DNA of 64,000 bases from Novosphingobium sp. Fuku2-ISO-50. GTDB taxonomy: Bacteria; Pseudomonadota; Alphaproteobacteria; Sphingomonadales; Sphingomonadaceae. Under the pieces are notes generated by a model. It was given only the letters and a program-made list of their open reading frames with translations, made no database searches and was not told the DNA's origin. Position 1 is the first letter of the stretch, and each line of letters opens with the position of its first letter. Shown piece by piece: positions 9,790 through 18,648 of this stretch. Location: assembly GCF_001519055.1 (NCBI RefSeq), contig NZ_KQ954293.1, positions 1 to 64,000 on the forward strand. The letters run 5' to 3'. Position numbers and translations under genes: made by a program.

Positions 9790-12261
9790 TCAGAATTTGA
9801 AACCGATCGTCCCGCCGAAGGTACGCGGCGTTCCCTGGAAGCCAACAGCGGTACCCAACGTCAGATAACCGTTGAACACGCTCGAAAAGTAATGCGTCTG
9901 CGCGATGTTCTTGCCCCAGACCGATATTTCGAGGCCATTGTCGAACACCACACCCAGCTTGCCGTTGAGCAGGCCATAGCCGCCGACGGTGGCCAACTGG
10001 TTGGAAATGGCGTATGCGGCGTAGGTCGCGACATTGGTTGCCGGATTGGTCGGGTCCGGCGTATCCGCGCCGAGGTTGCGCGACGACGTATAGGCATAGT
10101 TGACGTTGGCCCTGATTTCGCCGCCCCTGATCGGGAAAGTCTGGGTCCCGCCGATGTTGGCCACGTACTTCGGCGCCTGTTCAACCGGCTGCCCGCTCGC
10201 ATCGTAGGCCCCGTTGAGCCCCTGTTCGATGAACGAGCCCGCCTGGTAATGCGCCCAAAGGCGCGAAGCGGACACATTGAGTTCGAACCCGGTCCACGGA
10301 ATCGCAGTGCCCTCGAACTCGATGCCATAGGCGCGGATGTTGCCGGCATTCTGGGTGTATTGGGTCAAAGCCCCGCCGAAATAGGCATTGATGATATTCT
10401 GGGCGTTGTTGCGCCAGTCATAGAACACGGCAATGTTGGTGCGCAGGCGACGGTTGAGGAAATCGCCCTTGAACCCCGCTTCGACATCCTTGACCCTTTC
10501 CGGCTGGAACGAGTCTGCACCCGGCGGCACAGTGCGCGTGTTGAAGCCACCGGCCATCGCCGCGCCGCCGGTCTTGACATAGATGAATTCACCGGGGGCA
10601 AGCTGATAGTCGAGGCCGAAAGTCCAGGCTGGATACTTGAACGTGGCGCTGTGCGGATCGTTGCACAGCCCGGGCTGGTTCACCACCCCGGCATTGGGTC
10701 CAACGGCGCAGGTATTGGGCTGAAGGACGGTATAGCCGAATGCCGGCGGTACAGGAGTGATGATATATTCCGGCACGTTCTCGACGTTGTTGACACCGTG
10801 CCGGTTGATCGCCCGATCGTCCCACGTATAGCGCAGGCCGGCCGTCACGCGCAGCTTGTCGGTCAGATGATAGTTGACCTGTGCAAACAGCGCTTTGGAC
10901 GTGGCGTGGAAATCGGCATAGCTCATGGCCGAGGGCGCGATCTGGCCCGCAGCATAGTTCGGTCCGAAATACGCCGACAGCGCTGACAGATCGGTGCCGT
11001 AGAACGGGAACGATGTGGTCAGTTCGGTACCATGCTCGTGGAAATACATGCCCCCGACGATCCAGTCGAGGTGGTCGGTCTTTCCCGAAACCTGCAGTTC
11101 CTCGCTGAACTGTTTCTGGACATAGTTTGAGCGGTAGCCGATGATTCCGGTCGGCGTAGCGGAAATATCCGACCGGTCGTGCGTGTCCGAATCGCGGTAT
11201 GCGGTGATCGACTTGATCTTCGCCCCGCCCAGATCATAGACGACCGTTCCGTAGACACCGTTGGCCTTGTTGCCGTTGAACGGATCGTTGATGCTCGGAT
11301 AGGGCGTGTCGTTCGGCGACACGATCTGGCTGTAGGTGGTATAGAAGCTGTTGGGATTGTTGAGATACTGCGTGAGGTTCTTGCTGGCGTAAAGAGCGGC
11401 GGCGCCGCTGGCCGGATTGACCCCGATCAGCGCAATATCGTTATAGCTGTCCTTGGTGCGCAGAAGATCGCCGCTGATCGTCACGGTAAGCGGGATGGCA
11501 TGCGGCGCATACTTCAACGTCGCACGGGCTGAAACGTCGTATTTCAATTCGGCCGGTCCGACCGATTCGAACGGCGCATTGCCATAGGCGTCATGCGAGG
11601 TATAGCGGGCAGCCACGCGCAGCGACAGTTCATCACCCTGCACAGGCAGGGTCGCCGCGCCTTCGACCGAGACCAGATTGTAATTGCCGTATGTGGCGCG
11701 GACATATCCGCCGAAGGTGCCGTCCGGCTGGACCGTAGTCATGTTGAGCGCGCCGCCGGTGGTGTTCCGCCCGAACAGCGTCCCTTGCGTGCCGCGCAGC
11801 ACTTCGGCGGTGGCAAGGTCAAGCAGACCCATATTGCCCACCATCGGTCGCCCGTAATAGACGCCATCGACATAGATCCCGACCGCTGCGTCCGAGGCCG
11901 AGTTCGGCGCATTCTGGGCGTTGCCGCGAATGGCGAGATAGATCAGCGCGGCATTGCCGGTCCCGCCCGACTGCACCGAGAGGCTGGGCGTGGCTTGGGC
12001 AATCTGGAAAACGCTGGCGATCTGCTTCTTTTCGAGTGACTTTGCATCGAGCGCCGTAATGGCAACCGGCGTCGTCTGGAGATGCTCGCTGGTCCTGCGT
12101 GCCGTGACGACGATGTCTGCGATGGAGACTCCATTCTGATCGGTCGCGGAAGTAGCGGCACCGGAGGCCGGCGTATCGGCAAAGGCAGGTGCACCGGCCA
12201 TCAGTCCTAGCGACAGAACCGCCGTAGTGCATAGCAGCTTGCGCCCGCGGAAATTTCCCAT
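9790..12261 (-). CDS. TonB-dependent outer-membrane receptor
   Basis: Second TonB-dependent outer-membrane transporter of the window, 823 aa. Signal peptide (cleavage near AFA-DT), TonB box DIVVTARR, plug segment GTLFGRNTTGGAL, and a beta-barrel closing with GGTIGFKF. The ATG at 12261 is preferred over 12297 because GGGAGGGAA precedes it and the signal peptide then starts properly. A dyad site lies about 140 bp upstream at 12397-12412, and a terminator follows. Its position next to the racemase and beta-oxidation genes suggests uptake of the substrate of this island; the ligand is not predictable. Confidence 0.92.
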   Translation of the reverse strand: MGNFRGRKLLCTTAVLSLGLMAGAPAFADTPASGAATSATDQNGVSIADIVVTARRTSEHLQTTPVAITALDAKSLEKKQIASVFQIAQATPSLSVQSGGTGNAALIYLAIRGNAQNAPNSASDAAVGIYVDGVYYGRPMVGNMGLLDLATAEVLRGTQGTLFGRNTTGGALNMTTVQPDGTFGGYVRATYGNYNLVSVEGAATLPVQGDELSLRVAARYTSHDAYGNAPFESVGPAELKYDVSARATLKYAPHAIPLTVTISGDLLRTKDSYNDIALIGVNPASGAAALYASKNLTQYLNNPNSFYTTYSQIVSPNDTPYPSINDPFNGNKANGVYGTVVYDLGGAKIKSITAYRDSDTHDRSDISATPTGIIGYRSNYVQKQFSEELQVSGKTDHLDWIVGGMYFHEHGTELTTSFPFYGTDLSALSAYFGPNYAAGQIAPSAMSYADFHATSKALFAQVNYHLTDKLRVTAGLRYTWDDRAINRHGVNNVENVPEYIITPVPPAFGYTVLQPNTCAVGPNAGVVNQPGLCNDPHSATFKYPAWTFGLDYQLAPGEFIYVKTGGAAMAGGFNTRTVPPGADSFQPERVKDVEAGFKGDFLNRRLRTNIAVFYDWRNNAQNIINAYFGGALTQYTQNAGNIRAYGIEFEGTAIPWTGFELNVSASRLWAHYQAGSFIEQGLNGAYDASGQPVEQAPKYVANIGGTQTFPIRGGEIRANVNYAYTSSRNLGADTPDPTNPATNVATYAAYAISNQLATVGGYGLLNGKLGVVFDNGLEISVWGKNIAQTHYFSSVFNGYLTLGTAVGFQGTPRTFGGTIGFKF

Positions 12262-12396
12262 TCCATTCCCTCCCAATAATTGCGGCCCAGGGTGCAAAGC
12301 GCCTTGCCGTCAAATATTTGCCGCGAACATTGTGCGTTCCGTCGGCCCGAGCACTTTGCTCACCATCTTGCTGTCCTGCCAGACCCCCTATCGACA

Positions 12397-12412
12397 CCTA
12401 TCTATTGACAGG
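12397..12412. promoter_or_regulatory. Dyad site 2 (CCTATC-N4-GACAGG)
   Basis: Sequence CCTATCTATTGACAGG, about 136 bp upstream of the TonB receptor start. It fits the shared 6-4-6 pattern with one deviation (A for G in the left half). An additional CCTATC half-site lies just beside it. Confidence 0.55.
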
Positions 12413-12484
12413 CCGACCCGCCCGGAAAAAATTATGTTGCGGATCGGATACCGTGCCGGCCACGACCTTGTCGCCGATTGGCGC

Positions 12485-14449
12485 CTACAACGCCAGACCG
12501 GCCCGCCGGCCATCCTTGATCGCCTCGTCGGTGGCAAACACGCTCCACCGCGCTTCGCGGGCATCGCCGATCAGATGCAATTCCGGACCAGCGCCCTGCA
12601 ACTGGTGGAAAAGCGCCTCTTCCGGCGGTTTGGATGTGATCAGGATGGTGTTGTCGACATTGGCGATCACGTGCCGTTCCCCGGTATAAACATTTTCGAC
12701 AGTCACGTCGGCGGGATCGATTTTGACGATCGCGGTTTGCGGCATGAATGTCACCTTGGGCAGCAATCGTTTCGACAGCACTTTGTTGATGCCGATTTCG
12801 GTGACCGACATCGCCATGCCGCTGTCGATGGTGACGAAGATGACGTCCCTGCCCTGATCGGCCAGCAGTTCGGCGATGCCGGGGCCGACTTCATAGGACG
12901 TGTTGTCATAGACCACGATGCGCCTGCCGATTCGCGCATGGTCCAGCAGCAGGTCCTCCGGTGTCAGCACATGCGCGTAATCCGCACCGGGAATCGCGGA
13001 CAGCTGGTTCTTGCTGACGCCGTTGCGGGCATAGCGCGCGCCGGTCGCCACCACCACCGCGTCTGCCCCCAGTTCGGAGATCAACGCCGGGGTCGCTTCG
13101 GTATCGAGGCGAATATCGACTTTGTGCTGGCCGAGCTGCAGCGTAAGCCAGCGAACAATTTCGCTGCGATCCTCCAGTCCGGGCAATTTGGCCTGCAAGG
13201 TGACGTGGCCGCCAAGCTGTCCCGATTTTTCCAGCAAAGTGACGCTATGGCCGCGCTGCGCCGCGACCAGCGCCGCCTGCATCCCCGCCGGCCCGCCTCC
13301 GGCAACGACCACGCGCCTGGGCCGCGCCACCGGGACGAGCGGCGGCAGATGCTCGCTGCCGATTTCGGGATTGACGGTACAGCCGACCGGCTGGCCAATG
13401 CACGAACGCATGAAGCAGCCCTCGAGATCGCCGATACACGAGCGGATTTCGGCATTGCGGCCATCGCGCGACTTGTTGGACCATTCCGGGTCGGCAATCA
13501 CCGATCGCGCGACAAAGATCATGTCCAGCTTGCCGTCTTCGATCAGTTGATCACCATAAGCGGCCGAGAGGATGCGCCCGCCGCTGACCACCGGAATATC
13601 AACGACTTTGCGCACCTCGGCCGCCGCATAGACGTGGGTGCCTTCGCTCATATACGATGACGGGTAATGGAAATGCGTCATTTGCGGCTTTTGTCCGCGC
13701 GCGGTGATGCGCAGCCAATTGACCTTGCCGCTGTCCGACAGCAGCTTGCAGATCGCCAGCCCTTCGCTCAGCCCGTCGCCGCCCAGCGTGGTATCATCGG
13801 CGTTGACCGCCAGACCGATGACAAAATCCGGACGGCAGCGCGCGCGAATGCCGTCGATGATTTCCATCACCATGCGCATGCGGTTTTCGAGGCTTCCGCC
13901 ATAGGCATCGGTGCGATGATTGTAGAGCGGCGAGGTAAAGCTTTGCAGCCCCGCGCCGCCGCCGATGGGAAATTCAAAGCCGTCCGCCCCGGCTTCTTCG
14001 GCATGCCGGGCAGCAACGATGTGCGCCTCGATCAGATCCTTGATCTCGGGCACGGTCATCGAACGCGGCTGACTGTCGCTCAGCACCGTGTGGGGCGCAA
14101 AGCCCGAGGCCTGTCCATGCGCGGGATTGGCCTGCATCCACACGCCCTGAACGACAATGCGGGTGTCGTGTTTGTGCACGGCATCGACGATCCGCCTGAT
14201 CGCGGGAATATGATCGCGGTTATAGGCCTCGATAAACCAGCCCGGCGGCACCAGCGGCGCCGCCACCACCTGACAACTGGCAATTACCATGAACCCGCAA
14301 CCGCCTTTGGCGCGGGCTTCGAAATAGCCGACTTGCGCATCGCTGCCGATGCCGAGCCCGACCATGCCGTGTGGCGACATGAACACGCGGTTGCGCAGCT
14401 CAAGCGAGCCGATCCTGAACGGGCTGAACAGATGTTTGAATTTGGACAT
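12485..14449 (-). CDS. NADH:flavin oxidoreductase / 2,4-dienoyl-CoA reductase family enzyme
   Basis: Reduces an activated C=C bond, in this family an enoyl or dienoyl-CoA, or a bile-acid/steroid enone (BaiCD/BaiH type). The 654-aa product has the complete architecture: N-terminal Old-Yellow-Enzyme FMN barrel (FSPFRIGSLELRNRV start), a Cys cluster near 340-365 (RSCIGDLEGCFMRSCIGQPVGC) for [4Fe-4S], then an FAD/NAD(P) domain (VVVAGGGPAGMQAAL). It follows the DUF1330 gene by 14 bp. Fatty-acid FadH cannot be excluded, but the steroid-like context makes a cyclic enone plausible (inference). Confidence 0.88.
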   Translation of the reverse strand: MSKFKHLFSPFRIGSLELRNRVFMSPHGMVGLGIGSDAQVGYFEARAKGGCGFMVIASCQVVAAPLVPPGWFIEAYNRDHIPAIRRIVDAVHKHDTRIVVQGVWMQANPAHGQASGFAPHTVLSDSQPRSMTVPEIKDLIEAHIVAARHAEEAGADGFEFPIGGGAGLQSFTSPLYNHRTDAYGGSLENRMRMVMEIIDGIRARCRPDFVIGLAVNADDTTLGGDGLSEGLAICKLLSDSGKVNWLRITARGQKPQMTHFHYPSSYMSEGTHVYAAAEVRKVVDIPVVSGGRILSAAYGDQLIEDGKLDMIFVARSVIADPEWSNKSRDGRNAEIRSCIGDLEGCFMRSCIGQPVGCTVNPEIGSEHLPPLVPVARPRRVVVAGGGPAGMQAALVAAQRGHSVTLLEKSGQLGGHVTLQAKLPGLEDRSEIVRWLTLQLGQHKVDIRLDTEATPALISELGADAVVVATGARYARNGVSKNQLSAIPGADYAHVLTPEDLLLDHARIGRRIVVYDNTSYEVGPGIAELLADQGRDVIFVTIDSGMAMSVTEIGINKVLSKRLLPKVTFMPQTAIVKIDPADVTVENVYTGERHVIANVDNTILITSKPPEEALFHQLQGAGPELHLIGDAREARWSVFATDEAIKDGRRAGLAL

Positions 14450-14463
14450 GGGCGCCCCTCCCC

Positions 14464-14748
14464 CTAGGCCTGAAACGTGATCACGAAATGCGTGTCGGCG
14501 GCCTCATGGCGGATCGGGATGACTTCCTGATACCCTTCGGAGCGGTACCACCTGGCCGCCGCATCATCGTCGGCGAACTTCATGATGATGATCGATGTTC
14601 CGGGAAAATCGCCTTCGTGCACCTCTGGCTGTTCGGCCAGCGCAACCTCGACTTCGACCCCGTCGATCAGGCGATACCCCGCCATCGCATAGTCCTGGTA
14701 GCGCGCCAGATCATGCTTGGTCACCACCCCGACAAGATAGGATGCCAT
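14464..14748 (-). CDS. DUF1330 family protein
   Basis: Small dimeric ferredoxin-like-fold protein of 94 aa; no catalytic role is established for the family. Visible features are the family's YLVGVVTKHDLARYQDYA start and FPGTSIIIMKFADDDAAARWYRSEGYQEVIPIR, the stretch that defines DUF1330. I chose Met at 14748 because GGAGAGG precedes it; the ORF opens 18 bp earlier. Co-directional with the flavoenzyme, which it probably accompanies. Confidence 0.85.
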   Translation of the reverse strand: MASYLVGVVTKHDLARYQDYAMAGYRLIDGVEVEVALAEQPEVHEGDFPGTSIIIMKFADDDAAARWYRSEGYQEVIPIRHEAADTHFVITFQA

Positions 14749-14827
14749 CTTCGTCCTCTCCATCAATACCGTTTACGGCTTGACGGACAGGCTACGGATG
14801 CCGGCCCGAACGGGAAGCGCGGATTTT

Positions 14828-15472
14828 TTAACCCGGTAAAGCGGGTGGAGAAATGGCCTGCAGGGCGAATGTGCGGACATGCTCGCGCCACAGCGCAATG
14901 CCCTGTTCGCCCGCGAAATCGATGCCGCTGCTTTGCGACATGGCCCAGCGCTGGGTAAACGCAGCCGACGCCAGCGCAAAGATCGACCAATAGAACAGCC
15001 GCGGATCAATTCCGGGGCGAAACACCCCCTCGGCGCTGCCGCGTTCCAGCATCGGCGCCACCCGTTCGGCAATAAACTGGCGCAAGGTCGGCATATATTT
15101 GGACCGGCGCGAAATATGTTCGCCGCCATGCAGATCCTGATCGATCGTCATGCCGATGATATAGGGCCGCTCGACATAAGCCTGGATGATCCGCTCGATC
15201 AGCACACCGACCGCGTCGACCGGTGGCATGCGGTCAAAGTCGGGATCATCGAGCATCGCGCGAACTTCGTCGGACACGCGATCCAGCACGACGCCGTAAA
15301 GTTCCTCCTTGGTCTTGAAATAGTGATAGACCAATTGCTTGGTCACCCCGGCGGCCTTGGCAATGCTGTCCAGCCGGGCTCGGTCGAAGCCGTGTTCGGC
15401 AAAGGCGTCGCGCGCTGCCGCAAGTATCCGCTCCAGCGTGGCGGCAGAAGAATGACGCACTTTTTCAGACAT
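14828..15472 (-). CDS. TetR-family transcriptional regulator
   Basis: 214-aa repressor-type protein. N-terminal HTH (about 13-60: ILAAARDAFAEHGFDRARLDSIA, then GVTKQLVYHYFKTKEELY) and a divergent ligand-binding C-terminal domain. Its ATG overlaps the end of the upstream TetR gene by 8 bp, so the two are translationally coupled. Likely senses a CoA thioester or pathway intermediate, by analogy with catabolic TetR proteins; the effector is unknown. Nearby DNA targets could include the genes on either side. Confidence 0.88.
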   Translation of the reverse strand: MSEKVRHSSAATLERILAAARDAFAEHGFDRARLDSIAKAAGVTKQLVYHYFKTKEELYGVVLDRVSDEVRAMLDDPDFDRMPPVDAVGVLIERIIQAYVERPYIIGMTIDQDLHGGEHISRRSKYMPTLRQFIAERVAPMLERGSAEGVFRPGIDPRLFYWSIFALASAAFTQRWAMSQSSGIDFAGEQGIALWREHVRTFALQAISPPALPG

Positions 15473-16142
15473 TTCGGCCGTTTTCCGCCAGGGTCATGAA
15501 CACCCCCCACATCCGGTCGAAATCCGCCATCAACGCGCGATCATCCCACGCCATGCCGCTGGTCAGCGCCTGCCAGCGCGGCCCTTCGGCGACCAGCCGC
15601 AGCAAGGTATCGCGCCACAAGTCCACCGGGCCGGTCGGTAATTTTCCGCAGGCCTGCGCTTGCGCGATCAGACGGTCGATCGGATCGGACAGGTCAATCG
15701 GCAGCGCAGGCACGCGCGGTATCGCCGACAGGTCGGATGCGGCGGCCTCCCAGATGACGATCCGTTGCAGATCGAGCGCGACCGGCGACACCACAAACCG
15801 GCAATAGGCCTGCGCGGTCCGCCGCAGCGCTTCGACCGGATCGGTCGCGGTGCGGTTCAGTCCTTCCGCCTGGCGCTGCAACAGGGCAATCTGCGAATCG
15901 AGCACCAGTTGAAACAGCGCCAGTCGGCCGCCGTAACGGCGATAGACCGCGCTGCGAGTGACCCCTGCCATCGCGGCAATCCGCTCGATCGAGGCCCCGG
16001 AATAGCCATGGACGCGAAATTCCGCGAGCGCCGCGTCGAGCACCGCGCGCTCAAGTATCTGCGCCTCGTGGATCGAGGGGCGGCCTGCGCGACGGCGCGG
16101 TGCCGCATGTGTTTTGCGATCCTTGGTATCGACCAGAGCCAT
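15465..16142 (-). CDS. TetR-family transcriptional regulator
   Basis: 225-aa regulator with a basic N-terminal extension (APRRRAGRPS) followed by the TetR HTH (ILERAVLDAALAEF, then GVTRSAVYRRYGG) and an effector domain. Met at 16142 is the best start because the upstream in-frame region reaches into the non-coding hairpin element; no strong ribosome binding site is visible, so the start is uncertain. First gene of an overlapping TetR-TetR pair, divergent from the MaoC-like hydratase gene, with a 270-bp hairpin element and two tandem dyads in between. Confidence 0.85.
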   Translation of the reverse strand: MALVDTKDRKTHAAPRRRAGRPSIHEAQILERAVLDAALAEFRVHGYSGASIERIAAMAGVTRSAVYRRYGGRLALFQLVLDSQIALLQRQAEGLNRTATDPVEALRRTAQAYCRFVVSPVALDLQRIVIWEAAASDLSAIPRVPALPIDLSDPIDRLIAQAQACGKLPTGPVDLWRDTLLRLVAEGPRWQALTSGMAWDDRALMADFDRMWGVFMTLAENGRNV

Positions 16143-16181
16143 ACCACGGTCTTGCAATGGCGAACGGGCTGCGGCAAGTCG

Positions 16182-16454
16182 ATTAGGGCGTAAACTCATA
16201 AACCACACCATCGAGGCGGCAAAATGGCGAACATATCGAGCGGAAATGCGCGCCGCGAAGGCTGGTTGCCTTTGCAAGCGCATTTCCGTTCGAGATGGAA
16301 GCCATTTTGCCGTCCCGCAGGGATTTGACCCAAAAGGCCCAGCGCGAGGCGGATAGGTGCAGGAATAGTGGTTCTATTTCAAACCTATCCAACGCTGCGA
16401 TGGGCCTTTTGGCCTCAAACCTCGATGGCGTGGTCTATGAGTTTACGCCCTAAT
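16182..16454. repeat. MITE-like element with nested hairpins
   Basis: A 35-bp terminal inverted repeat (16182-16216 against 16420-16454, two mismatches; starts ATTAGGGCGTAAACTCATA) encloses two further stem-loops. Arm pair 16217-16251 / 16278-16312 matches at 30 of 35 positions. Arm pair 16329-16358 / 16383-16412 includes CCAAAAGGCCCA against TGGGCCTTTTGG. There is no ORF. TA sits at both outer ends of the GGGCG...CGCCC core, so TA may be the target duplication. It looks like a non-autonomous transposable element that folds as a three-stem cloverleaf. Confidence 0.75.
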
Positions 16455-16568
16455 TATACAATATGGAGCGTTTTGTTGCGCACGAGGCGTTTGCGTTTAC
16501 ATTCGCGCCATCGTTCGGGCGAGGAACCGCTGGCTTAACCCTATGACGTCGTAATCGCCGGTTGACGG

Positions 16569-16584
16569 CCTGTCGCACGACAGG
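16569..16584. promoter_or_regulatory. Dyad site 3 (perfect CCTGTC-N4-GACAGG)
   Basis: CCTGTCGCACGACAGG, a perfect palindrome about 50 bp upstream of the MaoC-like hydratase start. It is the cleanest copy of the recurring dyad and abuts site 4 without a gap. Confidence 0.7.
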
Positions 16585-16600
16585 CCTATCGTACGACAGG
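16585..16600. promoter_or_regulatory. Dyad site 4 (CCTATC-N4-GACAGG)
   Basis: CCTATCGTACGACAGG, directly adjoining site 3, ending 34 bp before the hydratase start. The head-to-tail arrangement suggests cooperative binding of two regulator dimers. Confidence 0.65.
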
Positions 16601-16634
16601 GATACCCGGCGCGCCGAAAGGATAGCTCCGCGCC

Positions 16635-17531
16635 ATGACCACACGCCACCTTGTTGATCCCGAACGGCTTGGCCCGCTCGATCGCGAAACCCTGCTGGCT
16701 TATGCCATCCCTGTCGCGCGTGACGATTATGACCCGCGTGATGTCATACTCTACGCACTGGGTGTCGGCGCAGGGCTGAGCGCAGAGATCGACGAGACCA
16801 ACTTTCTGTTCGAGCGCCGGTTGCAGGCCTTGCCGACGATGGCACTGGTGCTCGGCACGCCGGGATTCTGGCCGATGGACCCGAAATCGGGGCTGGACTG
16901 GCCGAACATCCTGCATGGCGAGCAACGGTTGAAGCTGTTTGCACCGCTGGACCCTGACGGCACCCTGATTGGCGAGACACGCGTCACCGATCTGGCAGAC
17001 AAGGGACCGGGCATGGCCGCGCTGGTGCGTGCGGCCAAACAGGTCCGCACGCCCGGCGGGACGCTGGTTGCCGAAGCGAGCGAAACGTGGGTCGTGCGCG
17101 GAGCCGGTGGATTTGGAGGCGCGCGGGACTTGCCCGGCGAAAGCCTGCCGCCGGTGCCGCAACGCGATCCCGATTACGAAATCGTGCTCCCCACCTCACG
17201 CGCGCAAGCCGCGACTTACCGTTTGTCGGGTGATCGCAATCCGCTGCATATCGATCCCGCAACCGCGCGCGCGGCAGGGCTCGACCGGCCGATCCTGCAC
17301 GGGCTTTCCACCATGGGCGTGGTCGCGCGCGCGCTGATCCATGCGTGCTGCGCGGGCAATGCTGCGGCCTTGCGCGAAATCGCCCTGCGGTTTACCGCGC
17401 CGGTCTATCCCGGCGAAACCATCCGCACGCAGATCTGGCAGGACGGCCCCGCCTTGCATTTCCGCGCCGACGTGGTGGAACGCGCTGTGCGGGTGATCGA
17501 CAACGGGCTCGCGGATCAATCCTTGTTCTGA
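16635..17531 (+). CDS. MaoC-like (R)-specific enoyl-CoA hydratase
   Basis: Double-hotdog hydratase of 298 aa that adds water to enoyl-CoA, giving an (R)-3-hydroxyacyl-CoA. The C-terminal hotdog carries the catalytic Asp/His motif YRLSGDRNPLHIDPATARAAG (about 190-210), as in hydratase 2 enzymes of peroxisomal multifunctional protein and actinobacterial steroid clusters. The N-terminal hotdog begins DPRDVILYALGVGAG, also typical. Preceded by two tandem dyad sites, which argue for regulated expression. The last 16 bp overlap the convergent kinase-like gene. Possible partner of the beta-oxidation SDRs. Confidence 0.9.
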   Translation: MTTRHLVDPERLGPLDRETLLAYAIPVARDDYDPRDVILYALGVGAGLSAEIDETNFLFERRLQALPTMALVLGTPGFWPMDPKSGLDWPNILHGEQRLKLFAPLDPDGTLIGETRVTDLADKGPGMAALVRAAKQVRTPGGTLVAEASETWVVRGAGGFGGARDLPGESLPPVPQRDPDYEIVLPTSRAQAATYRLSGDRNPLHIDPATARAAGLDRPILHGLSTMGVVARALIHACCAGNAAALREIALRFTAPVYPGETIRTQIWQDGPALHFRADVVERAVRVIDNGLADQSLF

Positions 17532-18646
17532 TCGACCGGGGTCATGTTGCGCATGAAAGCATAGAAATCGGGACCAAGCTCCGGTGGCGCCATGCCCAGC
17601 CGTTCGGCCAGCGTCAGCGTCATGAAATTGGCGTTGAGCGATTTGTTCTCGGGCGGAATATTGCCAATGCCCACTTGCCGGTCGAACGCGCCGACTGCCA
17701 CCAGCGCCATGCGCAGCGCGACCACCACCCCGTAATAATCGAGATGTTGCGCCGCGCGCCCCGCAGTTGCTTCCCAGATCGCGATGGTCTGCTCGCGGGT
17801 GGGCAAGCCTTCGAGCTTGGCCACGCCAAAGCGGCGGGTGAACAAGTCGTCGAAATAGAGCCACCACGCCAGATCGAGCTCCGACGGCCCCAGGGCCGCC
17901 AGTTCCCAATCGATCAGCCCGCTGACCGTGCCATCGGCATGAAACATGACATTGGACGGTGTGGCATCGCCCCACAGCACATTGATCGCGGTGTCGCCGG
18001 GCTGGTGATCGCGAATATAGGCGATCGCCGCATCGACATGGGGCATGACCCGGTCCTTGCGACAGCTGCGATACCACGATTCGATGTGCCCGAGGTATTG
18101 GTCGAGCCCCGGCTGGCCCCATTCGGCTTGCGCGAGAAAGGCGAAACCATCGGCCTGCCAATCGATCTTGCCCAGTTTGGCAAACGCTTCGATCGCGTTT
18201 TTCCAGGTCGCCGCGCGCTGGGCGGGAGTCATCTCGACGACCCAGCCGGTTGTGTTGTAATTGGGGTTCTGCGTGGCCGACTGGCCCTCGACCCGCCCCA
18301 TGATCAGGAACGGATTGCCCAGAACGGCAGGATCGAGTTCCATGCCGATCCAGTCGGGCACGGGCGCCAGCTTCAGCCGGTCGAGCGCGGCCATCATCCG
18401 GCCCTGCAATGCCAGGCTGGAGGCATGTACGACCACCAGATCGGCGGGCTGGCGACGCACCACAAGCGTGCGCGATTGCGCACCTGCGCCATCGTCATAA
18501 TCGACATCGACAAAGAAGATGTCCGCCGAAAAGCCCGATCCCGGCGACACCTCCAACGGTCGCAAGCGGACATTGCGCCAACCTTCGACATGGGCCTCGA
18601 TCCAGTCGCGCAACCGCGCGCGCACGTCTTCTGCCGTCAGTGCCAT
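17516..18646 (-). CDS. APH/ACAD10-type phosphotransferase
   Basis: Protein-kinase-like fold of the aminoglycoside phosphotransferase family, 376 aa. Seen are the catalytic loop LWGDATPSNVMF (about 225), where the usual His before Gly-Asp is Trp, and the Mg-binding GLIDWELAALGPSELDLAW. ATP-dependent phosphorylation of a small hydroxyl compound is the family role; human ACAD10/11 carry a related domain that phosphorylates 4-hydroxyacyl groups, so an acyl-CoA role fits this context (inference). Co-transcribed after the LLM oxidoreductase with a 2-bp gap; not likely to be antibiotic resistance. Confidence 0.85.
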   Translation of the reverse strand: MALTAEDVRARLRDWIEAHVEGWRNVRLRPLEVSPGSGFSADIFFVDVDYDDGAGAQSRTLVVRRQPADLVVVHASSLALQGRMMAALDRLKLAPVPDWIGMELDPAVLGNPFLIMGRVEGQSATQNPNYNTTGWVVEMTPAQRAATWKNAIEAFAKLGKIDWQADGFAFLAQAEWGQPGLDQYLGHIESWYRSCRKDRVMPHVDAAIAYIRDHQPGDTAINVLWGDATPSNVMFHADGTVSGLIDWELAALGPSELDLAWWLYFDDLFTRRFGVAKLEGLPTREQTIAIWEATAGRAAQHLDYYGVVVALRMALVAVGAFDRQVGIGNIPPENKSLNANFMTLTLAERLGMAPPELGPDFYAFMRNMTPVDQNKD

Positions 18647-18648
18647 GG

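Noticed and set aside
14776..14791. GACAGG half-site upstream of the DUF1330 gene
   Set aside because: The left half (CGGCTT) does not match; could be a weak site, but it is below the standard used for the others.
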